Part shown: positions 45,452-56,426 of the stretch, in pieces
How positions within the stretch are numbered: the stretch's first letter is position 1
Layout of the letters: each line of letters starts with the position of its first letter
Translations under genes and position numbers: made by a program
The notes under the pieces: generated by a model
What the model was told of the DNA's origin: nothing
Databases searched by the model: none
What the model saw: only the letters and a program-made list of their open reading frames with translations
Source of the DNA: Adenophora triphylla var. japonica
Lineage: Eukaryota; Streptophyta; Magnoliopsida; Asterales; Campanulaceae
DNA: 64,000 nt
Assembly (NCBI GenBank): GCA_022495995.1
Contig: JAFEMH010001491.1
Coordinates: forward strand, 62,001-126,000
Direction: 5' to 3'

Positions 45452-46783
45452 GAAGCCCCTCGGCAACGTCACTTGCAAGGCGAGTGGGGTTGTCGATAGA
45501 AAAGGATCCAATCTGGTGAATGCCGAGACGGATCGAGAGACCGAGGTGGTCGAGTGGCTGAACCTTCGGAAGGCTACCTACGTATCCCGAGTGGGAATCA
45601 AGCCAGGCCGTAGTTCGGAAAAGATCCGCTGGGGAATGGGGAAGAGAAAACTGGTCTCTTGCTGGGAAAATAGAAGAGGAAATGACCTAGGAGGTCAGGC
45701 AATTGATCCTACTGGGGATATGCTAGAAATGACCTAGGTGGTCAGATAATAAAGTCTCTATGAGGGACTATTTCATCACTGAGGAGTAACGAAGAAACAG
45801 GGTGACCAAAGTGGTCGAATGGCTGGACCTTTTATAAAAGGCTACCTACGTATCCCGGAGGAATCAAGCCTTGATCGTAGTTCAAGCATCACTAGATAGG
45901 TTAGGAACGATGTCTAGGATCCTTGAGGGTTTTGACAATTAATGGAGGTTGTCACCTGATTGACAATTAATGGAGGTTCTCACCTGATTGACAATTAATG
46001 GAGGTCGTCACCTGATTGACAATTAATGGAGGTTGTCACCTGAGGAAACTAGAGCTTACGTCACCATCGAGTGGATAGAGGTAGCTAGAGTTTGGATAAC
46101 TTGAGCATACTTCACTATTCGTGATAGAGGTAGCTTAAGTTAGAAGAACTTGAGCGTACGTCACTATCTGTGATAGAGGTAGCTTAAGTTTAGAAGAACT
46201 TGAGCATACTTCACTATTCGTGATAGAGGTAGCTTAAGTTTAGAAGAACTTGAGCATACTTCACTATTCGTGATAGAGGTAGCTTAAGTTTAGAAGAACT
46301 CGAGCATACTTCACTATTCGTGATAGAGGTAGCTTAAGTTTAGAAGAACTCGAGCATACTTCACTATTCGTGATAGAGGTAGCTAAAGTTCGGATTTCGA
46401 CAATTCGGAGGTTGTCACCTAGCGTTATCCCGTTATAACGGAATTAACGGAGGCGACTGGGAAGAAAGCTTAATTGCTTAGGAAATAAGGGATATCTTCT
46501 GAAAAAGATGTTATCTTAGTTAAAGGATAACGGGAATTGGATGCCCAAGTGGAAAGTCCAGGGGCAAAATTGTAATTTCTGCTCAGAGCGAAAGAAGCCG
46601 CCCGGCATGAGAGGGAGGCAAAAGAAGCCGTACGGCTGGAAGATTAATTTTTCCAGATTATTTAAAATCAGATTTGAACGGGCTATTGGGCATTACTGCC
46701 GCCCATTCCAGCCGAGGGAGAGAGAGAGAAGAGAGGAAGAGAATTCGAAATTCTTTCAATCCCCTTGCTTCCTTTGATCAAGA
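45452..46783 (-). repeat. 3' region of element B with tandem arrays; upstream of aORF1
   Basis: Two copies of the CCTACG...CGTAG block (45572-45618, 45840-45882). There are four 28-bp GACAATTAATGGAGGTTGTCACC units (45930-46045) and about six 50-bp units with GATAGAGGTAGCTTAAG (46050-46390). Both arrays have counterparts in E. The aORF1 promoter region follows. No gene. Confidence 0.85.
46626..46667 (+). promoter_or_regulatory. Promoter module upstream of B aORF1
   Basis: AGCCGTACGGCT (46626-46637, perfect 12-bp palindrome) is followed after 21 nt by TATTTAAAA (46659-46667), 117 bp before the aORF1 ATG. An imperfect second copy AGCCGCCCGGCA is at 46596-46607. The arms AGCCG/CGGCT match those of this element's own LTR. 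Confidence 0.65.
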
Positions 46784-49376
46784 ATGGATCCGGTGCCAAG
46801 GCAAGCGAGGAGGAATATCTCCGCGGCCGCTCAGAGGAGGAGGAAGGAGCTCGTTCGTACGGATAGGAGGTACGACTTTCTTACACCTCCATCGGAGCTT
46901 TATCCGGGGAGAAGAGAGCACAAATCGACGAACCCGCGATCGGTTGGGGTAAGCATTCTTATTTGGCTCAATTCCGTTGATTTTGATTGAATATTGATTG
47001 ACTTAGGGCTTGACCCGAATTTTAAGAATTTTCTAGGATTTTCCTAGGATTTTTGAATGATTTTGAGACATTGATGAATAACCTATGAGGCTAAGAACAT
47101 GCATGTGCAATTTATTTGACAAAAATAATGAGAATGACCCACTTTTTTCTCGAAAGTAAAGTAAGAATGATAATTGTCTAAAGTGAGACGAAGCCCTTGC
47201 ATGTGCTAGAACTAGGTCAAAATTTTGATTATCAATGAGAAAACAGGATTTTGGAAGATGAAAAGGATTCATGCATGCCACTTTGTTGAAAAATAATGCT
47301 TATGTGCAAAGAATTTTGAAAATTGTGATTTTGTGCTTTAGGAAAGCAATGTGATTTGACATGACGTGTTTCAAGTGATGAAAGACGTGTTTTCTATGCA
47401 AAGGATGCTAGAAAGATTTTTATGAATGCTTTTCTTTTGAAAATATGTGCACTTTTTGAACATATGCATGCTTTTGAAATGAGATGAAGGACTGACACAT
47501 TTCTTTGCTGTGCTTGTCTACAGGAGAACAAATCTACAGGGCCATCTGAGATTGCCGTGAGCCTATGGGAGAGGATTCCATATTTTGAGAAGAATGGGGC
47601 GAACCCCAAGCAGCTGGTGCGGGCTACCGGCTTAGATTTGTTCATTGAGGCCATCGGCAGGGGGATCCACATTACCTCTAAGAGCAAGGGCTTGGTCCAG
47701 GCCCTATCTGAGTTGTGGTGGGACACCACTCATAGCTTTCATCTTAGCTGGGGGGAGCTGACGGTGACTCCAGTCGATTTTACAGCTATCACTGGCCTAC
47801 AGTTCACTAGGAGGCCTGTGACTTGGAGGGACCACATCACTGCCGAGGAATTCAGAGCTTTGGTTGGGTTTGAGCTGATTCCTAAGGGGCTTGGAATGGA
47901 GACGAGGAACGTCGAGGTGGCAATCCAGAACTGCATACGGGATTTTGCCGCTAGTGAGGTGACTGCCCACCAGCTTGCTAGAGCTTTCGTGTGGTTGATG
48001 CTGTCAGTCACCATCTTTGCTAATTCTGGGACTCTGGCCATGACTTGCCTCCTCGACTATCTGGAGGATGTAGATGGGATTGGGACGGTCTCTTGGGGAG
48101 AGGCCGGATTGGCAGAGCTATACTTCTCTCTGGATATGTACAGCCGTAACAAGGCTGCCTCCATGGACTGCTTCTCATTTGCCCTTGAGGTAGTCCCTCT
48201 TTCTTTTCTCTTTCTTTTCTTGTCTTGAGACTTTTATGAAAGAAAAATGACCCTTTTGATGTTTTGAACATGCAGTGCAGTTACGTGAGGTGATTGGGTT
48301 CTTCCCGTGGAACCAACAGAGCGATATCACCATCTTCCCTGCTATGGTTATTTGGAGGAGATGCGAGGGATAAGTTCACGGGAAGACCCAGATCACCTTT
48401 GATTATAAGATGGTGAGGCCAGTCATCAACCGGGATGGACATGACGGAGTGGACTTCTACCCTTGGGGCAGGTATCCAGAGATTTTGCTAGGAGAGGCCA
48501 TTGAGGCGACGAGGCAGAGGAGATGGGCGGCTGAGGCGACATGTGATGTCATCTATTTAGGGGACCATTTCTCGAGGCAGCATGGCTATGTCCCTCCATT
48601 GGACGCCATTACTCCCCATGATCCTCCAGCACGGATGCTACAGCCCAGGGATTGGCAGGCAGATGAGATAGCTAGGTACCAGGGAGGTATAGCCGCAGAG
48701 GAGTATTTTGACATGGATACCCCCTACGCTGTGTTTGTGGAGCAGCGCCTGAGGACGCCACGAAGGCGATGAAGGCGGCGGTCACTCAGGGATATGGGGA
48801 GGACGAGCCTTCTGACCCGCCGATCCCTCCTGCGCACATTTCATACGTGGTCCACGGAGTTCCAAGGAGGATGAGGATTCCTGTCCCCGACACTAGGGAG
48901 CCCCAGTATACTTTGCCGCCTGACAGCACTGTAAGTATACTTTTAGGATCTTTTCCCTTTTCTTTTCAGATTCTTTGCTTTTTTGCAATTCTGAGATTTT
49001 CTGAGATTTTCTCCTCTTTTCTCAGGTTCCAGCTCGCACCTATGACAGACTGGTCAGGCAGAACAGGGGATGGAAAGACATGTGCCGATCCCTTCTGAGG
49101 AAGCTGGCCTGCACTTCAAAGGCAGCGGCGGACGCACAGGAGCCCGGGCGCAAGAGAAGGCATGTCGGGGGCACAGCATCCTCCTCATCGGCTTCGGAGT
49201 ACTCTTCTAGCGCCAGGCCTCGGGGACGAGGACCCAATGCTGACATCTTGGAGCTGGCTGAGTACGAGCACGACAATGTCCATCTGTCTGATGTGAGCGA
49301 CCCGGAGGACTTGGTGAGGGAGGCTAGCGTTTATGAGCTGAGCAGCGATGAAGAAGAAGAAGAATCGGAGGCCTAG
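46784..49376 (+). pseudogene. Antisense gene aORF1 of element B (plant-mobile-domain-like protein, 4 exons)
   Basis: Exon 1 is 46784-46948 (MDPVPRQARRNI). Exon 2 is 47524-48189 (WERIPYFEKNGANPKQLVRA, FHLSWGELTVTPVDFTAITG). Exon 3 is 48281-48930 and exon 4 is 49026-49376. Introns 46949-47523, 48190-48280 and 48931-49025 all have GT..AG ends and all are phase 0. Exon 2 carries the FHLPxGExTxTxxDxxxxxGL pattern of the plant mobile domain (PMD), a domain shared by plant retroelements and host genes such as MAIN/MAIL. The C-terminus is basic, then acidic (EEEEESEA). Lesions: a TAA at about 48371 and a one-base shift near 48765. It is transcribed opposite to pol and is probably nuclear. The function is not known. 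Confidence 0.8.
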
Positions 49377-49904
49377 GAGGTCTCTAGAGTGGATTAGGAA
49401 CAAAAACGAACAATGAACAAGTTTTTATGCATATTTTGTTTATTTTTTGCTTTATTTGGGCGCCGATGGGGCGAAAACAATGTATTAGCAATTTATTTTC
49501 TTTTCTAATTATGCTTTTATTAATTTGCATATTACTTGAGCCTTGGGGCGATTTTTTTTGCTTGGAATCGGGGCTGAAACGGGGCTAAAATGATATATAA
49601 TGATGCATAAATGCTTGGGTGACCTTTGGGCATGTTTTTGTACAGGTCTTGGTTGAGAAAGTGGGGTGAAAACTCCCTTGGGCAGCAACTTTGGTTGCTG
49701 CAGATTTTCTGCGAGATGGCAAATGTAGCCGTGCGGCATGGACACGAGGGCAAATGAGGCCGTGCGGCTCACGGTTACATGCAGGTGGTCATTTTACGAA
49801 TAAAAGCAAGGCTTGGCCATTTCACTTCATTTTCAACTTAGACTTGTCCCAATTGTTCCCGAGCACATTTTGGACTTAAAGACACCATCTTTGGTCATTT
49901 TGCA
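49377..49904 (+). other. Spacer between aORF1 and aORF2 in element B
   Basis: It contains the TTACTTGAGCCTTGGGGCG word shared with E, and two palindrome-like sites upstream of aORF2: AGCCGTGCGGCA (49727-49738) and GGCCGTGCGGCT (49758-49769). AATAAAAG at 49799-49806 could serve as TATA box, but the 29-nt spacing is longer than at the other promoters. Confidence 0.6.
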
Positions 49905-51407
49905 ATGGAGAAGCCCGTCGGATTGCAAAAGGGGAAGCGAGACCGTTTTACGTCCGATCTTCAATCTTGGGTGAAACACAACTTCCAATTTCACAAGGGG
50001 CTGCTTGATTCTTCCTTCAAGATCAAGTCTTTATGGCATTTGAGGGATCTCCCGCCCGATTGGGACCTTTTGAGAAGCGACGGCAAGGTTTTGGGACGTC
50101 AGGAGACACGTTCTTGCTTTTCTTACAATGAGATTGTCCCAACGCATGAAGACTTCCGAGCCTTGATTGGGGGTCCCAGAAATTGAGGCTATATCGATTC
50201 CTCGATCGAAGACGTGCCGGTGGCGGCAAAGCTTGCATCTTTTACGCGAGATTTCTTTGGAAGAGGCCGAGGGATGATGATAGCCGGACGGGATTGACCT
50301 TTCGATATTCCGAGCGGAGTTTGGGTCTCCGGCTATGGCTGCGACCACGGTAGCTATGGATGCCTTTATTCTCTGCATATTTTACGCTCTGTTCACCGGC
50401 GAGTCCGTGGGGATCTGTCATGGTGGTCTCTTGGACATGGTCGAGATTGTAGAGCTGGGAAGGACATTGTCCCACTTGGTTTTGGGAGAGACATTGCATG
50501 GCATTGACGGGATGGCTAGGGAGACCATTTCATGAGGTGCAGGAGTCCAGCTGTGCGACTTTATGGCTGCGAGGAGAGGCTCGGGGCTTTGCCGGGGCTT
50601 TGCCGACTCGGTGCCCTTGGGTGATTTCTCGGAGAGGTGCACCAAGGCAACGGGACCAGGGTAGGCTGGGAGGCGATGATGGCTAGGCTATCCACTTCGG
50701 ACATCCGTTGGTGGATACCTCATTGGAGGTTGCGGACGGAGGAGGATATTTCGGGAGTCCTATATAGTGAGGGTTCCGGGGTTACGCTGGTCGTCCTTCT
50801 ACATACCACTGCTTGGTATCCGGGCGGTTCGGGGCTTTACGGGAGCCTTTGGGTGATTGGGAGGACATCCGGACCATGGAGGTGATGCCATTGGATATGA
50901 GGGATCCGGCCCAGCTTCTCATTCTTCTCGAGGGCTTGGACATACACTGCTTTCCCACCCAGGGCTATCTTCAGGAGCAGGAAGAGTACCATCTTGACCA
51001 CTGTCTACTTGGATTGGTACGAGAGGGAGATGGGAGCGACTCAGGTCATATTGGGGGAGAGACGTCAGGCTTTATTGGGGGCTGACTGCGACTCGAGTAG
51101 GACTCTGAGGGAGGCGAGGCTAAGGCGAGTCGCCATAACCGGTCGGGTGACACGATCGAGAGATATGGAGGCTCGATACAAGAGATTGTCCGAGGTTGCT
51201 CCTTTGGTGAGGCTCGAGAGGGAGGAAGTGTGGACTCGTGTTCGTGTAGAAAGGGCACTTATTGACACGGGTTTGGTGGAGGCTCCAGTGAGGATACCGG
51301 AGATCGGAATGAGGGATACCGACATTATAGAGAAGAAGAGAAAGAAAACTCGACGGGGTCGAGGTAAAGGGAAGAAGACCAAAGAAGACTCAGCGAATGA
51401 CGACTGA
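49905..51407 (+). pseudogene. Antisense gene aORF2 of element B (DUF7745-like), frameshifted
   Basis: The ATG at 49905 opens MEKPVGLQKGKRDRFTSDLQ and continues through WHLRDLPPDWDLLRSDGK and FSYNEIVPTHEDFRALIGGP, homologous to D aORF2. After 50186 the frame is broken repeatedly, but homologous pieces follow: MDAFILCIFYALFTGES (50345-50400), VLGETLHGIDGMA (50480-50520) and, from 50994 to 51407, TVYLDWYEREMGATQVILGE with a Lys/Arg-rich tail EKKRKKTRRGRGKGKK. The basic tail is a likely nuclear localisation signal. It lies 0.5 kb behind aORF1 in the same sense, opposite to pol. Confidence 0.75.
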
Positions 51408-51979
51408 CAGATCTTTTCTTAGGATTCCCTTATTGCCATTTTGCAAACACATTAGTTTATTTAGGCATTTTTTTGTATTTTAGATCTTTGTAGCGGGTTA
51501 GCAGAGTCAAGAGTAGACCGTGCTTGAACTCATCAAGAAGTTTTTAACTTGTAATGAACAAGAGATATTATCTTAGAAATTAATCAAGACACATTTCATG
51601 GAAATTCAAATGTCTTATTGCTTGGGACCCGTTTTATGAAAACTGAAATGTCCTTTATTTTTATTTATTGTTTAGACCGAACCATATATGGCTGCCTACG
51701 TTCCCCTTTTACAAGAAAGACTAAGGGGCTCAGGTCTTCGTAGTTCATTACGGTGAACTCTTTTTCTATATTTTTTATGTGCGGCCATGTTTTTGCCTAG
51801 ACCGCCCTTTTTGGGTTTTCGGCCTAGTAGGCATTACTCTTTTTGCACTAAGATTTTTCTTTTTTTTTTTATGTGCAACCCCGTTTTTGCCTAGACCGCC
51901 CTTTTTGGGTTTTCGGCCCTAGGCGGGCATTACTCTTTTTGCACTAAGATTTTTCTTTTTTTTTTTTTTTTTTTTATTT
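51408..51979 (-). other. Region between aORF2 and integrase in element B
   Basis: No gene. 51690-51756 is the CCTACG...CGTAG block. 51770-51980 carries two copies of a roughly 105-bp unit with TTTTTGCACTAAGATTTTTC and GTTTTTGCCTAGACCGCCC, then a T run. Confidence 0.8.
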
Positions 51980-53150
51980 CTTAGACATAGTACCTTCGAG
52001 CTTATCACCGTTATTTGGGTGGACAAAGGGATTGCCGTCCAGTGCGCAAGCTTCATGGCTCCTCCCGATAGTATCTTACGCACCACATAAGGGCCGATCC
52101 AAACGGGTTCCCATTTTCCCCGGGGTTGTCTACGGTAGGGGCTTCACTTTCAACACTAAGTCACCCTCTTTGATGTCTCTGGCCTTGACCTTTTTGTCAA
52201 ATGCTCGGCCATTCGCCTCTGATAGGCTCGGGTGTGCTCCATGGCTTTAAGCCTTCTTTCGTCGGCAAGGCCAATTCGTCATGCCGGCTACGTAGCCATT
52301 CCACTTCGTTGACACTTTGTTTTCCGGGAGGACCCTTAATGACGGGATTTCCAACTCCACTTGGTAACACTGCTTCCATCCCGTAGGTTAGGGCAAAAGG
52401 AGTTTCTCCTGTGGCTATTCGACGAGACGTTCTATAGCCCCGAGTGCCAAGTGCGGCTTTTCGGGCCAATCACGACCACGGGTGGCCATTTTCCGAATGA
52501 TCCGTTCGAGCGTCTTATTAGCGGCTTCCACGGCTCCATTAGTCGAGTGCATGTACGGAGACGACTTGTGGCGAGTGATTACTGAATTCTAACGGCAACC
52601 TATCGCAGTCCCCTTCAAAGTGCGACCCATTATCGAAATGATCTCATTGGGCACCCCATATCTACACATTATGTTTTCTTTGATAAAGCTGGGCAACCTT
52701 CTTGGAAGTGAGGACCTTGTAGGACTTGGCCTCTACCCACTTGGTAAAGTAGTCGATGGCTACTAGCACAAATTCATGCCCATTGCTTCTGTAGGCTATT
52801 TTCCCTATCACATCAATACCCCGGGTTGCGAACGGCCAAGGAGTCGTCATGCGGTACAGTCATGAGGCGGGAGATGATTGAGGTTGGCAACCGCGGCATT
52901 TGTCGCATGCTCGGACGTCTTGGACACGATCTGTTTCCATGGAAATCCAGTAGTAACCCATTCGAGGATCACTTGCATCGGGGCTCTGGAATTCATATGA
53001 GGACCGCAGGGACCATTGTGGACTTCAGTCATCAACTCTTTGGCCCTTTCTTGAGTGACGCATAAGAGGAGTGGTCCTTGATACCGCTTCTTGTACAGGT
53101 TGCCTCCTAGAATGACATAATGGGAGGCCAACCTTTTCAAGGATTGCAAG
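51980..53150 (-). pseudogene. Integrase of element B
   Basis: In the element sense: zinc-finger remnant around VHNGPCGPH (about 53010), then the core GIDVIGKIAYRSNGHEFVLV and IDYFTKWVEAKSY (52830-52720), which supplies the first acidic residue. The region that should hold the second Asp and the Glu (about 52670-52480) is frameshifted, although the sequence around CATTATCGAAATGATCTCATT is recognisable. GYRTSRRIATGETPFALTYG and LPSGVGNPVIKGP (about 52435-52330) follow, then the GPYVV-type C-terminal module (about 52100). It would insert element cDNA into the genome. Multiple frameshifts and a TAG make it inactive. Confidence 0.85.
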
Positions 53151-54299
53151 CTCTTGGCTCACGATACCTTCTTTCGGTCTACCTTCTTCGTCTTTGAAAG
53201 GCGACTCTCCATCCTTGAGGAACTGGTAAATTTGATTGTACCACGGTTCCTTTATAGGCTCGGGTCTCAGGTCTACTTCACAACAGAAAGCTGGGGCTTC
53301 TCTTCTACCCACTCTGAAGGGTTTTATGGCTTTTCCCTCGGGAATCTCTACCAGTGAGGCTAGAGTAGCTAGGGCATCTGCGAATCTGTTCTTTTCCCTT
53401 GGCATGTAGTGGAAAGTCACTTCTACGAGCTGTCCGATCCAACTCCTCCATATGGGCATGATACCGCGAAGATTAGGGTCCACAGTCTTCCATTTGTTGG
53501 AGACTTGGTTGATGATCGAGTGAGTCTCCATAAACTTCAAGCTCCTTGACATTCCTTTCTAAGGCGGCTTCCAAACCAGCAATGCAGGCTTCGTACTCGG
53601 CGACATTGTTCATGGCAGGGAAGTTTAACTTGAGGGCTATGGGTGTGTGCTCATCTTTCTGATCGACCAGTAGCATCCCTACGCCATTTCCTCTTTTGTT
53701 AGCGGCTCCGTCAAAGAATAATTGCCATCGATTCTCGGGCTCAGCTGCAAAGATCCCTTCATGCAGGAATTGGGGTTCGGGCCCTCTGTCTTCATTCTTG
53801 GGGAAGTTCGCCGGGTGGTCGACAATGCTTGACCTTTGATGGCCTTTACGGTCACATAGTTGATGTCGTACTGCAAGAAGAAGGACCACTTTGCCGGACG
53901 CATCGAGAGGGAAGGCTTATCGAAGATGTACTTGATGGGGTCCATTTTTGAGACCAAATTCACGGGGTGGGCTTGCATATAATGCTTGACTTGCCGACTA
54001 CCCCGGACCGATCTGCACAAGTCTTTTCACATGCTTTGAGTAATTGAGCTCACTTCCTTGCGGCTTAGGCTGACAAAGTAAATGGCATTCTCTACCCGAG
54101 AGTCTTTCTTCTCTGAGCAAGCATAGCCCCAACTAGTATCGGTGACGGTGAGATAGAGCGAAGAGGTTTACGTCTATGTGGGGGCATAGCACCGGAGGAT
54201 GTACTAAGTATGCTTTGATGCAGTCAAAGGCATCCTGGCATTCTTCGGTCCATTCTGTATCTACATTCTTCTTCATGAGCTTGAAAGATGGGCTCGCAC
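53151..54299 (-). pseudogene. RNase H region of element B (two RNase H domains)
   Basis: After RT, the connection/first RNase H region includes FDKPSLSMRPAKWSFFLQYD (about 53930-53870) in broken frames. A second RNase H follows with WQLFFDGAANKRGNGVGM (about 53725), NNVAEYEACIAGLEAALE (about 53600) and YGDS (about 53535), giving the Asp-Glu-Asp set, and ends ADALATLASL (about 53360). A second, archaeal-type RNase H is a marker of Tat-lineage elements as I know them. Frameshifts are present near 53535 and 53890. Confidence 0.83.
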
Positions 54300-55260
54300 A
54301 TAGTGGTCAGCGATTGTGAAACGGGCGATGTCTTGCAACTTTCCCATAAAGCTCTTGACTTACCATGCAGGTTTGAGGTGGCCTCATCTCCATAATGGCT
54401 TTGATCTTTCGGGGGTCAACTTCGATACCTCGCTCCGTGACCATATACCCAAGCACTTTTCCCCTTGTCACTCCGAAGGTGCATTTGGCGGGGTTTAGTC
54501 TCATGGAATGTTGTCTCGGCCTCTCAAAGAACTTCCGCGAGTCAACAAAGTCTTGCCCGTCCTCGCCTTTGGAGTGAATTATCATGTCGTCTACGTAGAC
54601 CTCAATCTCCTTGTGGATCATGTCATGGAAAAGTGCGGTCGCTGCCCTTTGATAAGTAGCCCCGGCGTTCTTAAGCCCAAATGGCATCACTGTATAGCAG
54701 TAAGTTCCCCACGGTGTGGTGAATGCTGTCTTTTCTTGGTCTTCTTCGGCCATCTTGAGCTGGTTGTAGCCTGCAAAGCCATCAACGAAGGATTAGACTT
54801 TGTAGTTGGCAGTGGAGTCCAACAGGATGTCTATGTTTGGCAAAGGGTAATCATCTTTGGGGCTGGCCTTGTTTAGATCCCGAAAATCTACACAGCAGCG
54901 CACCTTCCCATTGGCCTTGGTGACGGTCACAATATTGGACAACCATGTCGGATATTCGATGACTCTGATGAATCCTACCCGTAGTAGCTTCTCAATTTCT
55001 TCTTTGACCTGTAGAGACCATTCTGGCTTGATTTTCCTCAATTTACGCTTTGCGGCTTAGCATGCTGGTGCTAGAGGGATTACGTGCTCTACTATTGAGC
55101 TTGTCTAGCCCGGCGTATCCTTGTACGACCACGCAAAGACGTCCATGTATTCTACGAGCGAGATTTACCGGTCTGTCCCGTTCAACCCCACGGAAGAAGT
55201 TTCCAATCTGTGTCTCTTTAGGTTCCTCGACGGTACCCAAGTTCACACTTATCAAAACCT
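54300..55260 (-). pseudogene. Reverse transcriptase of element B
   Basis: Landmarks in order on the minus strand: NLGTVEEPKETQIGNFF (about 55245-55195), VFAWSYKDTPG (about 55130), KIKPEWSLQVKEEIEKLL (about 55040), GFIRVIEYPTWLSNIVTVTK (about 54980), VDFRDLNKASPKDDYPLP (about 54880), then FTTPWGTYCYTVMPFGLKNA (about 54725-54670), catalytic YVDDMIIHSK (about 54600) and CTFGVTRGKVLGYMVT (about 54480). Stops lie after KDTPG (TAG), near 55050 and at about 54793, plus shifts. The catalytic YVDD itself is intact. Confidence 0.88.
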
Positions 55261-56078
55261 CCTCGGCGGCTTGGGCCCGGTTTTCCTCTTTTACGTAACC
55301 TGCTTAAATATTTCTTTAATGTATTGTTCATTTAGTGTGTTTGCATCTTGTTCAAATGATTCATTATTAAGCTTGTTGTTAAGTTTTGAGTTAATTTATC
55401 ATTTGTTAAGTTGGCAATAAGGGGATAATCAGAAAGATCTGTCATTTCATTCAAAGCAAAGGGAAAGATGACATCGATTACATTTTGATAGTCCTCAGGC
55501 GTGAGGCGTGAGGCGTGAGGCCTTCGGATGACTCAGAGGACTGGAATTCAAAGATTCTGACTCGGCGAATAGACGCTGACTCTGGACCCTACACTACTTA
55601 TTGACTCGAGGGTGTTTGACAAGGGTTGGACCGGGATCTCACTCCTTCTTCTTTGTTGCCACAGGGAGTAGCAATCTTGTCGGCATTCTTGAGAAAGTTG
55701 GAGACTTCAAATTGATCAAAAACTTGCCGGAAATCATTGACGGGCCGGTGCAGTGGAAAGATGGTGAGGGGAGCTAGAGTAGCTTGATGCAATCTCTCGG
55801 CGAGCTCGTCAGTGACGAGGACTCATTGGCTGAAGAATCGACTCATCTTATCAATGCGCTGCGATAACTCATTTTCTCTTTACTGATCTTGGACACCACG
55901 ACCTTGTCGGTATAGCCAACGGAGGGTTGGCACGGATAATCTTGATAAGTCTTCTTCAGAAGGGATCTTAATTCTCCCTTGACTGGATACGTATTCAATA
56001 GGCTTTCTGTATTCTGCTTCTAAATCTGCTAACTTCTTGTTGAATCTCCCGATGGCAACAAATTCAGAACTTTCCGCT
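55261..56078 (-). pseudogene. Remnant of the gag-pro 3' end in element B
   Basis: LTPEDYQNVIDVIFPFALNE (about 55510-55450) matches the last part of D's long frame (LTPEDYEVVANAVFPFVLNE, about 23905-23960). Between 55560 and 56078 short homologous-looking pieces occur with many stops. No Gag domain, zinc knuckle or protease motif is found, so those parts are deleted. Confidence 0.65.
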
Positions 56079-56426
56079 TCAAGAGGGTCGCTTGTCCATA
56101 GGGGTATCGAGTGGGTGTGCTTTGAATGACGGGTTCCTTGGCGGGCTCCTTGGCATAAGCGACGTAGTAGTCAAACTTGCGGAAGGCTCTCCTAAAGTTC
56201 CTACGCTCTTGTCCCCGGCTTCATATCTTTCCTTTAGTTTCTGCTGCGTGGACTTCCTCTTCTTCTTCTTCCTTAAAGGAGCGTCCTCATTGATCCATTC
56301 TTGATACTCATATTCCAGACAGTCTTCACAATCACATACATCATACCAGATGTGAGGCTTGGGTTGAACTGGGATGGCCTCTCCGATTACTTGGTCATTA
56401 CCATTGTTGATTACCATGTTGGCCAT
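56079..56426 (-). CDS. Unrecognised short frame at the gag position of element B
   Basis: The ATG at 56426 opens MANMVINNGNDQVIGEAIPV. The 115-residue product has a Cys cluster WYDVCDCEDCLEYEYQEW, a basic run RKKKKRKSTQQKLKERYE and a Pro/Ser-rich end. I do not recognise a family. It stands where gag would start, 1.7 kb downstream of the primer site, and may be the 5' end of a different gag-pro polyprotein cut by the internal deletion. The CxCxxC pattern could bind a metal, but this is speculative. Confidence 0.45.
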   Translation of the reverse strand: MANMVINNGNDQVIGEAIPVQPKPHIWYDVCDCEDCLEYEYQEWINEDAPLRKKKKRKSTQQKLKERYEAGDKSVGTLGEPSASLTTTSLMPRSPPRNPSFKAHPLDTPMDKRPS

